Assembly (NCBI RefSeq): GCF_030929555.1 | Contig: NZ_JAVFVT010000021.1 | Location: 1-64,000 of the forward strand | DNA length: 64,000 bases | Reading direction: 5' to 3' | From: Paenibacillus sp. LHD-117 | GTDB taxonomy: Bacteria; Bacillota; Bacilli; Paenibacillales; Paenibacillaceae | In this document: positions 7,713 to 15,212 of the stretch, piece by piece | Layout: each line of letters starts with the position of its first letter | How positions within the stretch are numbered: position 1 is the stretch's first letter | The notes under the pieces: generated by a model | What the model saw: only the letters and a program-made list of their open reading frames with translations | Database searches by the model: none | What the model was told of the DNA's origin: nothing | Program-made: the position numbers and the translations under genes

Positions 7713-8279
7713 TTAGAAGCTCTCCAATAATGCACGTAGCTCTTTGACGACTTCGGCCTGGTAGCCGGGTCCTTCGCCGTAACGAATCCCGATTTCTTTC
7801 CGGGTTGCCGCCAGGTTGTCCTGGTAATCGGCCGCCTCGCGGTCCGGGTTTGCCTGCTTGAACGCCACCATCGGCTCCTGGATGCGCTTCGGACGCGGTC
7901 CCCATTGCCCAAGCACCGCGCCGCCCGTATCCGCGAAGATCACGATCGGAATCGAGCGTCCGCCCATCGTCAGGAATTGATCCATCGTGTCCAAATGCTC
8001 TTCCATAATGAGCACCTCCGTCGGGATGCCCGTTACCTCGAGAGCGCCGAAGACGGCCGGCACGTTCCGCACGACGTCTCCGCACCAATCGGCCATCAGA
8101 ATCAGGCAACGAAGATCGTCGCGGTTATTCATCGATTCGAACAACTCGCGATCCTCTTGGGAAGGCCAGCTGAATTGCTCCATCCATCCGATGAAAGTTT
8201 CCTTGTTCTTCGTCATCCCGTCCACGAATTGTTGGGGGCTAATTCCTTTCCCCAACTTCTCTGCCACGCTTTTGCTCAT
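7713..8279 (-). CDS. Thioredoxin family protein with a single active-site cysteine
   Basis: The 188-residue protein has a thioredoxin fold with the motif ADWCGDV at about residues 63-69 and the cis-proline region SIPIVIF. Classical thioredoxins have CxxC; here the second cysteine is replaced by Val and Cys66 stands alone. This pattern (WCGD followed by a non-Cys residue) occurs in a Firmicute thioredoxin-like group, so disulfide exchange would be monothiol or the role is structural. It precedes the metallo-hydrolase by 3 bases, which suggests linked thiol metabolism; that link is inference. Confidence 0.85.
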   Translation of the reverse strand: MSKSVAEKLGKGISPQQFVDGMTKNKETFIGWMEQFSWPSQEDRELFESMNNRDDLRCLILMADWCGDVVRNVPAVFGALEVTGIPTEVLIMEEHLDTMDQFLTMGGRSIPIVIFADTGGAVLGQWGPRPKRIQEPMVAFKQANPDREAADYQDNLAATRKEIGIRYGEGPGYQAEVVKELRALLESF

Positions 8280-8319
8280 ATGTATCCCTCTCTCCTTCGA
8301 TGCTGTGCTTTTATTATAC

Positions 8320-8928
8320 TTAAAATTTTCTAGCCCTGCGAATATAAAGGAAAAACACGATAAGTACAGCTATCGCGATCAGCGCGTAAACGATGTTCGA
8401 ATAGACGTCCATGAACTCGACGATCTTGTTCCAATTGCCGCCGACGGCTGTGCCGACAGAGACAAGAATCGTGTTCCAAATCAGCGTGCCGATCGTCGTG
8501 AACAGCAGGAACGGAATCAGCTTCATCCCGGACATGCCGGCAGGCAACGAAATCAAGCTTCGAATGAGCGGCACCATCCGGCACAGCAGCACGGCCCAGT
8601 AGCCGTATTTGTCAAACCAGGCATCCGCCTTGCGCACGTCTTCCTTCTTTACGCGCAACACCCCGCCCCAGCGGTCGATAATGCGCTCCAGCCGCTCGAC
8701 CCCGAGCCAACGCCCGATGACATATAAAATAATGGCTCCGATCAGCGAACCTAACGTCGCGATCGTAATGACGCCGAGCGGCGTCAGCTTCGTATACGTC
8801 GTCATGAAACCGCCGAAGGTCAAAATCACCTCGGATGGAATCGGCGGGAACAAGTTCTCTAACGCAATCATGAGCAAAATGCCCAGATACCCGTATTGCT
8901 CCATAAAATCGGTAATCCAGCTTTCCAT
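8320..8928 (-). CDS. DedA family membrane protein
   Basis: The 202-residue protein has five to six hydrophobic segments and the DedA/VTT signatures: NLFPPIPSEVIL near residue 24 and the R-MVPLIRSLISLPAG motif near 108-122. DedA proteins act as lipid flippases or scramblases, including undecaprenyl phosphate and phosphatidylethanolamine recycling in some species. The start at 8928 (MESWITDFM) has GGAGGG 6 bases upstream; a longer in-frame opening to 8967 lacks one. A second VTT-domain gene lies at 26521-27165. Confidence 0.93.
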   Translation of the reverse strand: MESWITDFMEQYGYLGILLMIALENLFPPIPSEVILTFGGFMTTYTKLTPLGVITIATLGSLIGAIILYVIGRWLGVERLERIIDRWGGVLRVKKEDVRKADAWFDKYGYWAVLLCRMVPLIRSLISLPAGMSGMKLIPFLLFTTIGTLIWNTILVSVGTAVGGNWNKIVEFMDVYSNIVYALIAIAVLIVFFLYIRRARKF

Positions 8929-9070
8929 CTTCACCCTCCGCCCTCGATTGTCGCGGACTGCCGACAAGCAGCGCCGCCTTTGTTATTCTATCATATCGGG
9001 CGAACGACCTTCCAGTGACCACCGATTCGGATCCCGCATATTTTATGAGGAAGAGAGGAGTCGGTACTTC

Positions 9071-9382
9071 ATGAATAAGCACGACCAAAAACATTCGTCC
9101 GGCTTGCCTACCGCGCGAAAAATACGCAGAGCCTGCAGCACCGAGCTGTATCGTACGGTCAAGCGGCTTAAGGTTTACGTAGCGAAGGATAAGATCGAGC
9201 AGGCGGAAACGATCTATTTCAAGAAGGTCGTCCTCAACCTGCCCTGGATCGTCGAGCATAAAGATAATCGGAAAGCGCAATCCGACTGGTGGGATCAGAA
9301 CGTCAGCGCCGAAATCGCCGAATTGTGGGAAGTAGACCGCGTCAAACTTTCCGAAGCGTTCCGGGAAGCATACGGCGGATAA
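9071..9382 (+). CDS. Conserved hypothetical protein, 103 residues
   Basis: A small, basic, probably cytoplasmic protein (MNKHDQKHSSGLPTARKI start) with a Lys/Arg-rich N-terminal half and a Trp-containing C-terminal half (SDWWDQNVSAEIAELW). No signal peptide or membrane segment. The ATG at 9071 follows GAGAGGAG by 10 bases. It is transcribed alone, divergently from dedA, and ends before a terminator. It seems typical of Paenibacillaceae; I recognise no domain. Confidence 0.75.
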   Translation: MNKHDQKHSSGLPTARKIRRACSTELYRTVKRLKVYVAKDKIEQAETIYFKKVVLNLPWIVEHKDNRKAQSDWWDQNVSAEIAELWEVDRVKLSEAFREAYGG

Positions 9383-9405
9383 ATGCTGATGCTGGCTTTA
9401 CATGC

Positions 9406-9456
9406 AAAAAAGCCCTTGAGCGTTCGGCGATGGCCAAACGCCCCATGGGCTTATTT
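9406..9456. terminator. Bidirectional terminator
   Basis: AAGCCC and GGGCTT form the base of a hairpin with GCGTT/AACGC further in, flanked by A and T runs, between convergent genes. Confidence 0.75.
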
Positions 9457-9513
9457 CCATTTTAACATTCGCAAATTAATGCGACTTATTCCTTGCAGCG
9501 TCTCGAGATCGAG

Positions 9514-9696
9514 TCAGTTGCCCTCCTGGAGCCGATCGACGGAAACCGTCTGCGTATTCACAGGATTATTGCCGACCGTCACCGTCGCCATCCCGTTAGC
9601 TTCGTCCACATTCTCGATCCAAACGGGATCGCCCTCCAGCTTGACGCCGATCGTATCCTTCGATTCGTAAATTTGTTTGGCGCGCGTCGTATCCAT
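9514..9696 (-). CDS. sspH: Small acid-soluble spore protein, H type
   Basis: This 60-residue protein matches the SspH family across its length: an RAKQIYES opening, GDPVWIENVDE in the middle and a TVSVDRLQE end, lined up with B. subtilis SspH (RAKE.., G.PV.I..VDE, ..V..L.E). SASPs of this class are made in the forespore. The start has GAAGGAA upstream, which overlaps the end of the preceding gene (3-base gap), so translation is probably coupled. Confidence 0.9.
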   Translation of the reverse strand: MDTTRAKQIYESKDTIGVKLEGDPVWIENVDEANGMATVTVGNNPVNTQTVSVDRLQEGN

Positions 9697-9699
9697 CGT

Positions 9700-9903
9700 T
9701 TATTCCTTCCCTTCCCATTCGGAGGTCATCGTATCGGTCGTCGACTCAGCAATCAGACCGTTTTGCATCGAGACGTTGCCGCCGCCGAGCCCTTCGTTCA
9801 CCATACGGTCGATATCCATATCGTAGGTTTCACGACCTTCATAATGCGGCTCGGCCGCTTGCGCTTGCAGGTTCTTTTCTTCCGCTTGGTTCTGTTCTGT
9901 CAT
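9700..9903 (-). CDS. Small acidic protein, 67 residues, in operon with sspH
   Basis: A hydrophilic, acidic protein with a Gln/Ala/Glu-rich N-terminus and the stretch DIDRMVNEGLGGGNVS. This stretch resembles a small Bacillus family (YozQ/DUF4025-like), but I hold that only loosely. The ribosome site AAGGAGGG is strong. It lies 3 bases upstream of sspH in the same direction, so it may also be sporulation-associated. Confidence 0.75.
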   Translation of the reverse strand: MTEQNQAEEKNLQAQAAEPHYEGRETYDMDIDRMVNEGLGGGNVSMQNGLIAESTTDTMTSEWEGKE

Positions 9904-9987
9904 CGCAGCTTCCCTCCTTAAAATGATGGCCCATAGCCCTGACCAAAATATGCCCGTTTCAGGCGTAAATCATGCAAGGGCGCTCGT

Positions 9988-11430
9988 TTATAGCAGCGGC
10001 GAGAGCAAATGGAGCACGCTTTCCTTCGCTTTTTGTTTTCTCGGGCGGTTCGCAAACTCTTCGGGATCGATGCGCTTGCTTTGGGCAAGGTCGTTCATGA
10101 AGTCCTCCGTGAGACGGCGAACCGGCTTTTCACCTTGGAGGAAGGCAAGCAGCTCGTAATTGCTGTACAAGCTGCGCATGTCCAAATTCGCGGTTCCAAC
10201 GGATGCCAGCCGCCCATCCACGATAAGCACCTTAGCATGATTAAAACCTTTCCAGTACCTGTATATCTGCACGCCGGCGTCGAGCATGTCTTGTACATAG
10301 GAAAAAGTAGCGAGCAGAACCAGCTTCGAATCGCAGATACCGGGAATGATGAGCTTAACGTCGATGCCGCTCCTCGCAGCGATTCTTAGGCTGGCGGCGA
10401 TCGAAGGATCGGGTATGAAATAGGGGGTTGTGGCATAAATCGTTTGCCTCGCCTCCGACATAGCCACGAACAACGCTTCTACGATCATCTGATCGTGAAT
10501 GCCGGGTTTGCCCGGGACGAGAATTACTTGTTCGCTGTTGTCGCAACGATGCGCGGGGTAATAAGGGGACGGTCTGCCTTCCGACTCCTCCTGGATCCGC
10601 TCCTTCGTCGCCCGGAACCAATTGTCCATAAAGATAGACTGCAGCTGATGGACGCTGTCTCCTTCGAGTTTAAGATGCGTATCGCGCCAATAACCGAGGC
10701 GTTTGTCCAATCCCAAATATTCGTCCCCGATATTGATTCCGCCCTGAAAACCGACAAGGCCGTCGACAATGACGATTTTGCGATGGTTTCGAAAATTAAG
10801 CCTTCTCTTCAACAACGACTCGCCGGGCGGCGAGAAACAAGCGGTCTTGGCGCCGGAGCTGCGAAGCTGACGAATAAACGATTCCGACAAATGCAAGCTT
10901 CCGATCCCGTCGTACAGCACGCGGACTTGTACGCCGGCCTTCGCTTTTTTCGTGAGCTCATCCAGAAATCGATTCCCGATTCCGTCGTTTCGTATCGTAT
11001 AGTAGTCCAAATGGATATGATGTTCGGCTTGCTCGATCGCCTTCAATATCGAATCGAACGTGTCTTCCCCGTCGGTCAGCACAGTGGTGCGGTTGCGGTT
11101 AGTGGCGGGGTAGGGAAGTCGAGCTTCTACCAGCGCGGTTAGACGATCGCCGAGAGATTCGATTCCAGACTCGTTTCCCTTGCGCGATTGCGCCTCGCGG
11201 CGCCTGTCCGATTCGCTTGCTTGCTCATCGATGAGACGCCTAGTCCGCACTCGAACAATCCTTCTCCCAAGAAGCCAATAAGCTGCGAATCCCAAGTAAG
11301 GGCACACCATCGCAACGAAAATCCAGGCTGCCAAATGCGACTGCCGCCGATGCTCAAGCAATAGGATGACCCCGATCTGAGCAACATAAGCCAAGAGCGC
11401 CGTGACGATGCACCACAACCAAACCTGCAT
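9988..11430 (-). CDS. cls: Cardiolipin synthase
   Basis: The 480-residue protein has two N-terminal membrane segments (residues about 3-24 and 35-55) and two phospholipase D HKD motifs: HRKIVIVDG near residue 215 and HAKVLIVDG near 396, each followed by the G-NIGDEYLG / G-ANLDMRS pattern. It condenses two phosphatidylglycerol molecules into cardiolipin and glycerol at the membrane. The length and layout match Bacillus ClsA/YwnE. GGGGGG lies 9 bases before the ATG. It is a single gene. Confidence 0.95.
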   Translation of the reverse strand: MQVWLWCIVTALLAYVAQIGVILLLEHRRQSHLAAWIFVAMVCPYLGFAAYWLLGRRIVRVRTRRLIDEQASESDRRREAQSRKGNESGIESLGDRLTALVEARLPYPATNRNRTTVLTDGEDTFDSILKAIEQAEHHIHLDYYTIRNDGIGNRFLDELTKKAKAGVQVRVLYDGIGSLHLSESFIRQLRSSGAKTACFSPPGESLLKRRLNFRNHRKIVIVDGLVGFQGGINIGDEYLGLDKRLGYWRDTHLKLEGDSVHQLQSIFMDNWFRATKERIQEESEGRPSPYYPAHRCDNSEQVILVPGKPGIHDQMIVEALFVAMSEARQTIYATTPYFIPDPSIAASLRIAARSGIDVKLIIPGICDSKLVLLATFSYVQDMLDAGVQIYRYWKGFNHAKVLIVDGRLASVGTANLDMRSLYSNYELLAFLQGEKPVRRLTEDFMNDLAQSKRIDPEEFANRPRKQKAKESVLHLLSPLL

Positions 11431-11673
11431 GGAATGAATCCCCCCTTTCCCATACGTCTTAAACGAACTAACATTTAACCAACCGTCCGAATGCCGTACC
11501 GTTTATTGTTCCATGCGAATTGAAGGGTATACAAAAAAGCCGGCCGTCTTCTACCGGGGACGCTAGGCTTGCATCACTCGAATAAACTTTACTGGTATGT
11601 TTTATAGCTTCCGAGAATAAATAGTCATAGAACGTTCTGCATGACTATTACGCCGGCCGGAAGGAGTAAACCA

Positions 11674-12705
11674 GTGACACGAGCGCGGAAGCCAACATGG
11701 TCTTTTGTTGTGATGCGCGGCGCTGACAAGACGGTAAAGCAGTTCTCGGTTTCCAAGCGTTCGGTCGTAGCGGCGCCGATGGCAGCAGTGCTTGCGGTGT
11801 CGGGCTGCATCGCGGGCTTGCAGATAAAGGCTGCATACGAGCTGAAGCATTTGGAAGAGGAGCTGTCGAGCCAGTCGGCCCAATTCACACGAACGATTAC
11901 CGGAATGGACGATGTCATTGCCGGGAAGGACGAAGCGATCGTCTCCTTGCAGCAAGAAATACTCGAATTGTCGCGACAAACGCAAGAAATGAAGAAGAAG
12001 ATGCAGGAGCTGAACGAACTCGAGGCGAAGCTTAAGCTGTTTATCGAGAAATACGGCAGCTCCACACTCGATACGACGAGCTCGCCGAGTACGAAAAGCG
12101 GATCTGTCGTACGTACGTTATCCGCGTATTCCGATGCTCGGGGTAACGCCGTCTATTCGCCTGCCCCGCAGCATACGGCGCAGATCGCTTCGCTTGCCCA
12201 GCATACCTCTCTCGACCTGCAGGCGCTCAGTCTGATGGTCGACTCGATGGAGACGTCCATGGAGCAAACGCTTAAGCAAGCGCAGCAAAAACGGATGACC
12301 GTAGATGCCTTTCCGAACTTGTGGCCTACGCGCTCCAAACAGTTGACTTCCGGCTTTGGATACCGCCGCGACCCTTTTACGGGACGGGCAGCTTTCCATG
12401 CGGGAATCGATATCGACGGTAAAAGCGGCGACGCCGTATTCAGCGCCGCGGACGGCACGGTATCGGAAGTAGGTTACGACTCGCAGTTCGGTAACTACGT
12501 CATCATTAAGCACTTAGGTGATCTCCAGACCGCTTATATGCATCTCAAACAGATCGATGCCCGCGAGGGCGATCTTGTCGTGCGTGGCGAGAAGATCGGA
12601 CAGCTTGGCTCAAGCGGCAGAAGTACGGGGCCTCACCTGCATTTTCAAATCATGCAGCGAAGCGAGCCTGTCAATCCGTTAAAGTACTTGGCTACTCGAA
12701 GCTAG
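11674..12705 (+). CDS. M23 family metallopeptidase (LytM-type, membrane-anchored, coiled coil)
   Basis: The 343-residue product starts at GTG 11674, 7 bases after GGAAGGAG; an in-frame ATG at 11641 lacks a ribosome site. It has a basic N-terminus, a membrane segment (about residues 34-54), a coiled coil (about 60-125) and a C-terminal M23 domain with SGFGYRRDPFTG, HAGIDIDG near 242 and HLHF near 321, which supply the zinc ligands. It probably cuts peptidoglycan cross-bridges or regulates an amidase outside the membrane. The bactofilin gene follows 63 bases later, a pairing seen in many bacteria and linked to cell shape. Confidence 0.92.
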   Translation: MTRARKPTWSFVVMRGADKTVKQFSVSKRSVVAAPMAAVLAVSGCIAGLQIKAAYELKHLEEELSSQSAQFTRTITGMDDVIAGKDEAIVSLQQEILELSRQTQEMKKKMQELNELEAKLKLFIEKYGSSTLDTTSSPSTKSGSVVRTLSAYSDARGNAVYSPAPQHTAQIASLAQHTSLDLQALSLMVDSMETSMEQTLKQAQQKRMTVDAFPNLWPTRSKQLTSGFGYRRDPFTGRAAFHAGIDIDGKSGDAVFSAADGTVSEVGYDSQFGNYVIIKHLGDLQTAYMHLKQIDAREGDLVVRGEKIGQLGSSGRSTGPHLHFQIMQRSEPVNPLKYLATRS

Positions 12706-12768
12706 CTCTTAGTACTGGATGCCGGACGCTTCTCCAATCACGGGTAAATGCCGAGGAGGTTAATGCTA

Positions 12769-13215
12769 ATGTTTAAGGAGAACAAGCGCGTCATCGCTAC
12801 GGATACGTTGATCGGGCAGGGTACGGTCATTGAAGGCAAACTTATGAGCGAAGCCAATCTTCGGATCGAAGGCGAATACCGCGGCGATATCGAATGCAAA
12901 GGCGATATCATTATCGGGGAGTGCGGTATCGTTCGCTCCAATATCGAAGCGCGCGACATTACGCTTGCGGGCAAGCTGTTCGGAGACGTCGTGACGAAGG
13001 GGCGACTCATCATTACGGGTTCGGGACAACTGACAGGCAACATTACGGCTCATTCGTTAATTATCCAAGAAGGCGGATTAATTAATGGCGGATGCCGGAT
13101 GGAGCAAATTCCGGAAACCAAGCAGCGTCCAGCTGCCGAGACGGATCCGCCAGGCGCGTACAAAAACGATACCAAGAACAACGATGCCCGCGCCAAGTCT
13201 CGTCAAGCGGGATAA
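12769..13215 (+). CDS. Bactofilin (polymer-forming cytoskeletal protein)
   Basis: The 148-residue protein carries a right-handed beta-helix bactofilin core (about residues 10-105) with regular short repeats such as GKLMSEANLRIEGEYRGDI and GDIIIGECGIV, then a disordered charged tail. Bactofilins polymerise at the membrane and often position an M23 peptidase such as the one encoded just upstream. The start at 12769 is 9 bases from GGAGG. B. subtilis has two related genes (YhbE/YhbF) needed for flagellar function. Confidence 0.93.
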   Translation: MFKENKRVIATDTLIGQGTVIEGKLMSEANLRIEGEYRGDIECKGDIIIGECGIVRSNIEARDITLAGKLFGDVVTKGRLIITGSGQLTGNITAHSLIIQEGGLINGGCRMEQIPETKQRPAAETDPPGAYKNDTKNNDARAKSRQAG

Positions 13216-13221
13216 CATACA

Positions 13222-13280
13222 AAAAGCCGTCCGTTACGCGCTCACGACTACGAGCGCACTTAAGGACGGCTTTCTTTTTG
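13222..13280. terminator. Terminator after the bactofilin gene
   Basis: AAAGCCGTCC pairs with GGACGGCTTT, with an inner GCGCTC/GAGCGC stem, followed by CTTTTTG. It lies between convergent genes. Confidence 0.88.
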
Positions 13281-13309
13281 TGCGCGTGCACATAAGGCTA
13301 TAAGGTGTG

Positions 13310-14107
13310 TTACGCCGACACATCACGCTTATTAAACACGTACCATGTCAGCGCGATGAATATGACATAATAGACGGCAAGCACGGCTAAAGAGAAACCT
13401 AACGTCATTCCTTCCCTCATCTGGAAGTCACCCAAATATTGCGCCAGATTCAAGTGAATAAACAGCACGTAGTCGATCCACTTATACTTCAGTCCGGATA
13501 ACAGCATGACAAAGTTGTTAACGATGAGTAGCAGGAACAACGCCATCCCGATCGCAAGGCCGCTGCTTCTAAAAATCGTCGAGAGCATGAACGAGAGCGT
13601 AACCGTCACGACGGAAGTGATCAGCGTCAATCCGTAATACTTTAAAAGATAAACGAACGCATCGCTGCCGCTCTCCGCGGGAAGCGTTGAAATCGCAGGC
13701 GAGCCGTTCCCTACTCCAAAACAGAGCCAGTTCACGATTAGCGTGCTGAGGAATAGGATGACAGCCAGCAGCAAGGCAAAGAGCAGTACCGCTATGTACT
13801 TCGATAATAATATTTTGGATCGCGACCACGGTCTTATCAATAAAAGCTTGATGGTTCCCGACGTAAATTCTTCCGCTACGGCACCAGCCGCAACGATAAC
13901 CGTGAAGATCGTGACAAGGAAAAACATGATGGAGGACTCCAGGAAAGCAACGTCCCACATCGATGTCTGCGCGCGTTCGCCGAAGGCAAGCCACATAACG
14001 GAAATAATGATCGATAAACCGATTAATATGCCGAGCATAACATAGGTCCGCACGCGGCGGTAAATTTTCATGTTCTCGTTCTGTACCAAGCTCAGAAAGT
14101 CACCCAA
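13310..14107 (-). CDS. ABC-2 type transporter permease
   Basis: The 265-residue protein has six hydrophobic segments in the ABC-2 pattern (first near residues 22-42, last near 238-258) and the periplasmic-side loop typical of BcrB/YtrC-like permeases. It overlaps the ATPase gene by 8 bases, so the two form one exporter. The substrate is unknown; relatives export antimicrobial peptides or act in cell-envelope stress. No regulator is adjacent. Confidence 0.9.
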   Translation of the reverse strand: MGDFLSLVQNENMKIYRRVRTYVMLGILIGLSIIISVMWLAFGERAQTSMWDVAFLESSIMFFLVTIFTVIVAAGAVAEEFTSGTIKLLLIRPWSRSKILLSKYIAVLLFALLLAVILFLSTLIVNWLCFGVGNGSPAISTLPAESGSDAFVYLLKYYGLTLITSVVTVTLSFMLSTIFRSSGLAIGMALFLLLIVNNFVMLLSGLKYKWIDYVLFIHLNLAQYLGDFQMREGMTLGFSLAVLAVYYVIFIALTWYVFNKRDVSA

Positions 14108-15038
14108 TGCGTTCGCCTCCCGTCACTTCCAAAAATTGATCCTCGAGCGACTTCACGTCCTCCCGAATGCCATACACTTTGATTCCGGCATGAACCAACG
14201 CGGCATTTGCCGTCGCAATCTCTTCCTTGCCGCCATAGATGGCGATAGAACCCGCGCCAGCTCCTTGTCCGGCACCTGACAACTCCGCTGTCTGTCCCGA
14301 CGCGGATAACGTCTGTACCGCTTCCTCCGGCTGATCTACCTCCATAACGACACGCCGCGCGCTTGCCGGTTGATCTCCGCCTTGAATCGTCCGGACGTCA
14401 ATCAGCTTGCCATTCTGAATGATCGCGACGCGGTCGCACATAAGCTCCATCTCCGACAAGAGATGGCTCGACACGAAGATGGCGATTCCCTCATCCTTGG
14501 CCAGCTTGCGCAAATAATCGCGCAGCTCCCGGATGCCTGCGGGATCGAGGCCGTTCGTCGGTTCATCGAGAATAAGCAGCTTCGGTTTATGTAAAATAGC
14601 CTGGGCAACGCCGAGACGCTGCCTCATTCCAAGTGAGTACGTCTTCACCTTGTCGTAAATCCTGGCTTCCAATCCGACAAGCGACACGACCTCTTTGACG
14701 CGATGCGACGTCACGCCAGGCATCATGCGGGCATAATGAATCAAGTTCTGATAACCGGTCAAATATTTGTACATCTCCGGATTTTCGACGATGGCGCCAA
14801 CATGCTTGACCGCCTTCTCGTATTCCTTCGCTATGCTGTGGCCATCAATCAGAATCTCGCCCGACGTAAGCGACATGAGCCCCACCATCATCCGGATGGT
14901 CGTCGTTTTGCCCGCGCCGTTCGGCCCCAAGAAGCCGAACACTTCGCCAAGCGGCAAGTCGAGCGTCAGCTTGTCGATTATCGTTCGTTTACCAATTCGC
15001 TTCGTGACGTCACGCAAGCGAACGATCGGTTCCCCCAT
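14100..15038 (-). CDS. ABC transporter ATP-binding protein (BcrA type)
   Basis: The 312-residue protein has Walker A GPNGAGKTTT near residue 38, signature YSLGMRQRLG near 138, and Walker B LLILDEPTNGLDP near 158, followed by the H-loop VSSHLLSEME. The extended C-terminal region (about 215-312) is typical of BcrA-like exporters. It is translated just before the overlapping permease gene. The genes form a two-component exporter of unknown substrate. Confidence 0.94.
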   Translation of the reverse strand: MGEPIVRLRDVTKRIGKRTIIDKLTLDLPLGEVFGFLGPNGAGKTTTIRMMVGLMSLTSGEILIDGHSIAKEYEKAVKHVGAIVENPEMYKYLTGYQNLIHYARMMPGVTSHRVKEVVSLVGLEARIYDKVKTYSLGMRQRLGVAQAILHKPKLLILDEPTNGLDPAGIRELRDYLRKLAKDEGIAIFVSSHLLSEMELMCDRVAIIQNGKLIDVRTIQGGDQPASARRVVMEVDQPEEAVQTLSASGQTAELSGAGQGAGAGSIAIYGGKEEIATANAALVHAGIKVYGIREDVKSLEDQFLEVTGGERIG

Positions 15039-15152
15039 TCGTTCATGCCTCCTTATTCTAAATGCATATTTATTGTAAGCTTCGTTCAGTTCCTTCAGTA
15101 TATACGAAACAGGAAACGTTTGGTAGCGCCATGCAAGACGATGAATTTTACG

Positions 15153-15194
15153 AAAAAAACTCGCAGCGTCAGTCCGAAGACCCGCTGCGAGTTT
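15153..15194 (-). terminator. Terminator of the glutamate synthase gene
   Basis: On the minus strand an 11-bp stem (AACTCGCAGCG / CGCTGCGAGTT) is followed by TTTTTTCG. Confidence 0.9.
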
Positions 15195-15212
15195 GCATGT
15201 TAATCCGAATTT

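Noticed and set aside
11641-12065. Minus-strand frames opposite the M23 peptidase gene
   Set aside because: They mirror the M23 reading frame and give Ser/Cys-rich products typical of antisense translation.
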